Below, piece by piece: positions 59,201-64,000 of a stretch of DNA of 64,000 nt. How positions within the stretch are numbered: the first letter of the stretch is position 1; every line of letters starts with the position of its first letter. Made by a program: the position numbers and the translations under genes. The stretch covers positions 497,068 to 561,067 of the forward strand of contig JAAOMT010000603.1 of NCBI GenBank assembly GCA_016748015.1. The letters run 5' to 3'. The DNA is from Geosiphon pyriformis (taxonomy: Eukaryota; Glomeromycota; Glomeromycetes; Archaeosporales; Geosiphonaceae). A model generated the notes under the pieces. It had not been told where the DNA came from. It ran no database searches and saw only the letters and a program-made list of their open reading frames with translations.

Positions 59201-60937
59201 AGTTCTCCTGTCTATATTTATGTTAGTGCTTCTAATAACTTTCTGGCAGGCATGGTTCATATTCTTTTTGATTGTAATTTGTTTTTGGGTGGCTCTTTGG
59301 CCAGTTCTTTTTGGTTTCATGGTGGAATTTTCATGTTTGCTCTTCTGGGCAAGTTAAGATTTCTTAAGTTTCTTTTTTCTTTCCATTAGTATAGCATAGC
59401 TTTTGTGAATCAACTTTGTAATAATCATGGTGCTGTTTTTAATTGGTGTACTTTTAGGCAGTGGAAAAAACTGGACCCCCATGGCCCTATTCTTAAGTGG
59501 TTCAAGATTTCTGTAATGTTTCTCAATGATGTGATTTCTTTTCTTGCTCATCTCTTGGTTTTGAGTGGAGTTGGTCTTTTGAATATTCTTAACTCTGGTA
59601 ATTTTGTATCTGTTTGCGACCATCTCTCTTAGATTGGTTCTGGTAGTTTATCTGTATATATGAATGGGTTTCTAAAAGATTTGAGCACAGTTGGCTGTAA
59701 AGCTGGCACTGCTGCTTTTTTTAAGGACATTAATTTGGGTTTGGGCATTGGTATATTGGGTTTGATATTGTTAACTATGGCAGAATTACAGATTATTGCA
59801 TTGGCTCTAGAGTGTGTTTCTTTATCTAGCTCTGTTTGCTTGTTTTTGAATAGTCAATCTGCTTTGGATGCTTGTAAGTCAGAATTGGGTCTGGTGTATC
59901 TTGACTTTCACAATTAGTATTGGGTTAAGTGTCAGCATATTGTTAATATTATTCATAGTAAGAATTTGAGGGTTAGTTGGCACAAGATAAAGGATCACTC
60001 TGGCATTTCAGGGAATGAGCATGCTGACATGATTGCTGGTACTGCCTCTTTTTCTGGTTGACATCTTCCTCCTTACTTGGATAAACACTTTATAGTGGCT
60101 GATGGTGGTGTTGTTTCTGGCAATTCTAGATATTTTGTACATGATGTTTATTATTTTATTTGTCATGCACACTGAAAAGTTGGTTTTGGTTCCAAGTTTT
60201 TGACAGATAATTTGCTTTCTGAGGTCAATTGGCTCTGTTTATTACTGGTGTAACATCCTGATTTGCATATGACTGCTGGTTTTACTAATAGACCCTTGGC
60301 TAGTGCACACACTTATTTTATAAAAGTCTTGTATTATCAACTGCTTGTTGCCATTTGGAAGTGCCTTTATAACAAATGTTATCCTAGTGTGTTGTGTTTG
60401 TATTGTGGTAATGTAAAGATGTTAGATCATGTGTTTTTTTGTGAGGTCAACAATTCTGCTAGGCATTGAATATTGGACTTCCATGTGGCTTTATGGAAGA
60501 CTCTTTCTGGTTTCTCTCACTCCTCTTCAAGTATGCTGCAACTGTTGTCATTTTGTGTTTCTGATTCCTCTGTATTCATGGCTCTTTATAAGAGTTTTGT
60601 GTTTAATAATTGGTTTTATAAGGTTATTTCTGTCTTTTGCAATTCCAAGATTGCCAGTTCAGAGGTTGTCAAATTTGTGTACTTTCTTGGTCTCATCTTT
60701 AAGGATGATGTTTGGGTGGTTTGTGTTAAACATTGTGCCTATATGGAGAAGACTGGATTAATTCTATTGAATAGTTCAGCTCTTGCATCAATTTTTGGTC
60801 TGGTATTAAGATTTTCTGCTGGTGTGATCAAATTGCTTGGCATTACCAAAGCTTTTGGAGTTTTTTTTGAGTTTTGCAAATTTTGTTTATTTTTTTTAGG
60901 TATAAATGTCTCAGTTTCAGTTTATATAACTGTGTAG
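56294..60937 (+). pseudogene. LINE copy B ORF2 (endonuclease-RT-RNase H), broken
   Basis: Starts MNNLAKQNDI. Endonuclease to about 56,967 (IDHQSISVFV near the end, with the DH pair kept). RT about 57,760-58,980: LPNGKTTGLLGVSNKL, and the catalytic box FIDN at 58,553-58,564, with Asn at the second Asp as in copy A. RNase H about 59,655-60,060: VYMNGFL in place of IYTDGSL, so the first catalytic Asp is lost; HKIKDHSGISGNEHADMIA is kept. C-terminal zinc motif at 60,391-60,441 (CLYCGNVKMLDHVFFC). C-terminal end SVYITV-stop at 60,935. Confidence 0.87.
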
Positions 60938-61100
60938 TATTGTTTTGATCAGCCCAAATGACTGGTCACATGTAGAAAATACATGATTCATACTTAATTT
61001 AAATCATTTCTTTGATATATAGCACTAAGTAGTATTTGAATCTCATTTATTAAATAATAATAATAATAATAAAAATATGGAAATTAATAATTAAAATTAA

Positions 61101-61495
61101 CTTTTTTCTTTCTTTCATTCCAAATTCTCAAAAAAAGTCAAAAAAAGTTTTTTATCATTTAATATGATAAATTAAAACTATTTTTGCTTGATTACAAAGC
61201 CACTGTTGGCCTGAGTATTGTTGTCATAAAAAAGGCTGTTAAAAAATTTGGCTTGGTTGATGGTTTCAAATTTGTGCTTTTAAGAAAGAAAAAGAAAGAT
61301 AGTACTTTGAAAGATGGTGTCAAAGTTAAAGATATTCCTGCTAAGGTGGTGAATAGTCAATCTTAGGGTTTAGAAACTGGTAATACTACTGAGTTTGATA
61401 GTATTAACATAAAGAAAAAGTGTTTGGTTAAGAAAATTAGTTTCAACTATGGTAATAAAGCCACTTTTGATGGTGTTATAGGTGGCAATATTTGG
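61101..61495 (+). mobile_element. LINE copy C, 5' end only in window
   Basis: Starts CTTTTTTCTTTCTTTCATTCC, directly downstream of copy B in the same direction. ORF1 opens LLDYKATVGLSIVVIKKAVK, matching copy A (FETTIGPSIAVIEKIAK). A TAG stop lies at 61,364. It is cut at 61,496 by the LTR of element 4. The rest would lie beyond the window. Confidence 0.8.
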
Positions 61496-62276
61496 TGTTG
61501 GATTAAATAACAAACCCGTAACTTGGTGCTCAAAGCTATTCTTGTTGTCAATGATCTGAAGGTTTGGTATCTGAAGGTTTTGTATCCGAAGAGTTTGGTT
61601 GAGTTCTTTGTATAATAGACAGAGATTCAATGGTGATAGTTTTATTCATAACTTCCTGAAACCGCAGTTTCATTAATTTTTTTCTCAGCTTGATGGCTGG
61701 TATTCTTCCTGGTAAGCTATCCTCAATCGAGTGTTCTATCCTTATTTCTGGGTCTTTTACCAGTCACATTTATCCTGACATCAGTGTCCTGTGCATTAAT
61801 CTTCAATAGAGTTAGTAAACAACAATAAAATCAAAGTAAAAAATAAAGAAAAAAAAAGAAAATAAAGAAAGAAAAAAAATAAGCCAAGGCAATTTGCAAG
61901 TTAGTATTCCATCAATAGCCATGATCAAGAGCTATTGTTCCAATGTGGTTAAGTGCCAATTACTATTAACATGAAGTGTTGATAGTGAAAATGGATTTAA
62001 GATAACAAATAGTTATTTATTAGATGATTGTAATTTGGAGAGTTGTTTAGATTAAATCTAAACTGAGAGGTCTGTCTTTTCAGTTTCTAATTCTACTGCT
62101 ATATATACATAATTGAGATTTCTCAATTCCTCAATTCTTTACAACAGGAATTCTGAGATTCCTGGAATCTTGCAATTTCTTTGAGAGGAATCCTGGAATT
62201 CTACATTTTACTACATCTACTTTTGATTAGCTAATAACTATGCTAATATATATTCCCTATATTTCTATGAGTAACA
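61496..62276 (-). repeat. 3' LTR of Gypsy element 4
   Basis: 781 bp with TG..CA ends: minus-strand start TGTTACTCATAG, end TAATCCAACA. A TATATATAG core lies at about 62,100-62,108 (minus). An A-rich tract lies at 61,840-61,880. The 62,110-62,205 segment has short direct repeats (GGAATTCTGAGATTCCTGGAAT type). Confidence 0.8.
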
Positions 62277-62291
62277 TTATTCCCTTCTTTT
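62277..62291 (-). promoter_or_regulatory. Polypurine tract of Gypsy element 4
   Basis: AAAAGAAGGGAATAA on the minus strand, directly before the LTR start TGTTAC. Confidence 0.75.
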
Positions 62292-62334
62292 AATATTAGG
62301 CTCCATCAAAATCTAACTCTGTTAATTTCCCTTC

Positions 62335-62990
62335 TTAAAGTATTTTCTGAATTTTGTTTTCAAGAATTATTTGTGCTATTTGAGTCTGTAATTCTTCAAA
62401 TTGAGTGTTGGTGATCTTTCTTAATTGATTACTGGTAACCGTGTTCATTGCTTTGTCAAGTAAGATTTCTGGTTGATTTTGAAATGCTGTGTGTATTCGG
62501 TATATGGCTCGAGTCTGTGTGAATAAGTTGTTTTTTCCCACAAAATGTTTTAATTGTTGTAGTATTCTGGTGTCAAATAATCGCTTTGTTTTATCCATAT
62601 ATAAATTCTGGATATTTACATGTTGTCCCAAGTAAAAATAACAATAGTTTCTTGGAAATTGTTGTATTTACCAATTTCAGGTTTCTCTGGTCAATTCTTG
62701 TTGTAATTCGACTATTTGTTGTTCTTTTATGGCCAATTTTACTTTGGTGATTATTTTGTCAACCCTATTTTCAGATTTCTTCTGTATTCTATATGGTAAA
62801 GTTTTTGACATATTTTTGTAACAAATTGTTTATTGATTGATTGTAATTTCCATTTCTTGGTTTTGAATTAACTGGAAGAGTTGTTGTGCTAGTGAGTGAA
62901 TATTGTCAGTGATTTCCATTTTTCTGATCTTTTCTGTTACATCTACCATGTCTTTATATATTCTTTTGTCAATTAATTAGATGTGTTGTT
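62335..62990 (-). pseudogene. Accessory ORF of Gypsy element 4
   Basis: On the minus strand after integrase. The C-terminal 98 codons are open (62,335-62,631); upstream, homology continues past stops (DNIHSLAQQLFQLI, then a YFYLGQHV block). Similarity to elements 1 and 2 is weak in sequence but collinear: QNI..L opening, a YF.(I/L)G block, and a final IxxTQFEELQTQIAQIILE against ELKFQQFSDQISSIILDYY. Here it ends before the polypurine tract, unlike element 1. Confidence 0.65.
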
Positions 62991-63119
62991 ATTGATAATA
63001 ATGATTGATTCCAGATCTCGTGGAATTTCATTTGGTTGGACTAGTATTCTCTGTACTCCTAATTGTAGAATATTATTGGTGAATGGTAGTGTAATGTTGT
63101 GGTATGGTTTCAGTTAATC

Positions 63120-63971
63120 TCCATGTGCTGCTTTGGTTAAAATTTTGTTATCCAGTCTTAATTTGTAAGCTCCATTCCCTAGAATTTCTTCTATGTGAAA
63201 TAATCCATCCCATTTGGGGTCAAATTTTCCACTTCATTGTTTTTCTGCTTTGGTACAATATAAGAGTACTTTGTCTCCAATCTTGAATTCAACTGGTTTG
63301 TTTGGTAGTTAATTATTATGTCTTTCTTTCTGTTTCTCTTGTGACTTTTGTATGTTATCAGCTGCTTTTCTTTGTTTGTTTTCCAATGTTTCTATTAAGT
63401 CATATGTTCTTTTCAATAAGGTTTTCTGGAAATTTTCTTCTGTTATTGGTTCAGTTGGATATGTGTTAACCTCTATCTCCACTGGTAATGTTGCTGTTCT
63501 ATCATATACTAATTCAAACAGTGTTGCTTGTGTAGTGTCTTGCTTCATTGTTCAATAAGCAAATAATACTGATGGTATCAACAAATCTCAATCGTTCTGG
63601 TTTTCTTGGCTGAGCTTAGCTATTGTTTTATACAATGTTCTGTTGAATCTTTTGACTAATCTGTTGGTTTGTAGATGGTATAATGATAATAATAGTTTCT
63701 TAATTCCAAATCTTTGGCTCAATTCTGTTAATGTTCTGTTTACAAAATGCATTCCTTGGTCTGATAATAATTCTTTTGGACATCCATGTTGACAAATCAA
63801 TTCTTGATGAACGAATTTGGCAACAAATTCTGCATCTGCTCTTTGAATTGTTTTCATCTCTGGCCATTTAGTGAGATAGTCCATGGCTACTGCTATGTAT
63901 CTGTTTCCTCTGCTGGTGATTGTTAATGGTCCAACTAAATCAATTCCAATACAGTTGAATGGTTGTCCCAC
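63120..63971 (-). pseudogene. Integrase core and C-terminus of Gypsy element 4
   Basis: Core at 63,588-63,971: GIDLVGPLTI (first Asp), LLSDQGMHFVN (second Asp), and SLYHLQTNRLVKRFN, where the catalytic Glu has become Lys (consensus NGLVERFN). C-terminal part at 63,309-63,548 (TLFELVYDRTATLPVEI) and, past a stop, a GPY/F-like block at about 63,205-63,240 (GKFDPKWDGLFHIEEIL). Closer to a functional sequence than element 2, with few stops. Confidence 0.88.
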
Positions 63972-64000
63972 TTTGATTGGTCTTACTGGTTCACTGGGTC

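Larger units (their letters stand above)
44472..61070 (+). mobile_element. LINE copy B, split by Gypsy element 2
   Basis: LINE sequence at 44,472-45,943 and 55,746-61,070. All family domains present, so this is the best full-length reference here (about 6.8 kb without the insert). AAAAATATGGA occurs on both sides (44,461-44,471 and 61,071-61,081), a likely 11-bp target duplication. The 3' end carries an (AAT)n tail (61,049-61,070) instead of the pure A tail of copy A. Many in-frame stops. Confidence 0.88.
61496..64000 (-). mobile_element. Gypsy-type LTR element 4, 3' part on the minus strand
   Basis: Inserted in LINE copy C; runs off the right edge. On the minus strand: integrase, accessory ORF, polypurine tract and 3' LTR. 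It is a family distinct from elements 1 and 2 (LTR not alignable), but the gene order and the accessory ORF agree. Whether it has the dUTPase cannot be seen here. Confidence 0.87.

Noticed and set aside
1-64000. tRNA, rRNA or CRISPR features
   Set aside because: No cloverleaf with proper B-box, no rRNA block and no spaced direct-repeat array could be supported by eye on either strand.

Overview
The window reads as nuclear DNA of an AT-rich, intron-bearing, transposon-laden fungus. An arbuscular mycorrhizal (Glomeromycotina, Rhizophagus-like) genome fits best: introns are short (77-101 bp) with GT..AG ends, the fungal genes (SEC14, VPS28, sphingosine kinase, C2H2 factor) are compact, and long LINE and LTR retrotransposons of several ages are nested in each other. 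The species call is inference from style, not from a search.

Left third (1-18,060), host genes: (1) a minus-strand gene with a GLTSCR1/BICRA-type domain running off the left edge (1-1917, three exons visible); (2) an intronless SEC14 phosphatidylinositol/phosphatidylcholine transfer protein (5326-6168, +); (3) the ESCRT-I subunit VPS28 in six exons (6638-7784, -), convergent with SEC14; (4) a sphingoid long-chain-base kinase in at least eight exons (8113-10266, +), head-to-head with VPS28 over a 328-bp shared promoter; (5) a 659-residue, intronless C2H2 zinc-finger transcription factor (15730-17709, +). About 5 kb of microsatellite-rich, gene-free DNA precedes the last gene.

Right two thirds (18,971-64,000), a retrotransposon nest. 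Four copies of one LINE family (ORF1 with CCHC knuckle; ORF2 with APE-type endonuclease, reverse transcriptase, RNase H and a C-terminal zinc motif) lie in the same orientation: A (18,971-34,995), D (40,998-44,471, heavily decayed), B (44,472-61,070) and C (5' end only, 61,101-61,495). Every well-bounded LTR insertion sits inside one of these LINEs. Copy A carries a reverse-oriented Gypsy fragment (20,463-about 22,875) and a complete but RT-less Gypsy element (27,458-34,639). Copy B carries a full-length Gypsy element (45,944-55,741). Copy C is cut by a fourth, minus-strand Gypsy element running off the right edge (61,496-64,000). Copy D is cut by a diverged LTR (about 41,940-42,900). Removing the insertions restores continuous LINE sequence with 4-bp target duplications.

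The Gypsy lineage has an unusual layout: gag, aspartic protease, a cysteine-rich module, a five-motif dUTPase, a second unnamed domain, RT-RNase H, integrase, and then a separate accessory ORF of about 240 codons that runs through the polypurine tract into the 3' LTR. Two copies lost RT-RNase H-integrase by different internal deletions but keep gag, protease and dUTPase, or dUTPase alone. All copies are broken by stops, and the differences are dominated by C:G to T:A transitions. The 9.5-kb stretch 34,996-44,471 is an extreme AT-rich graveyard in which the same families can still be traced.
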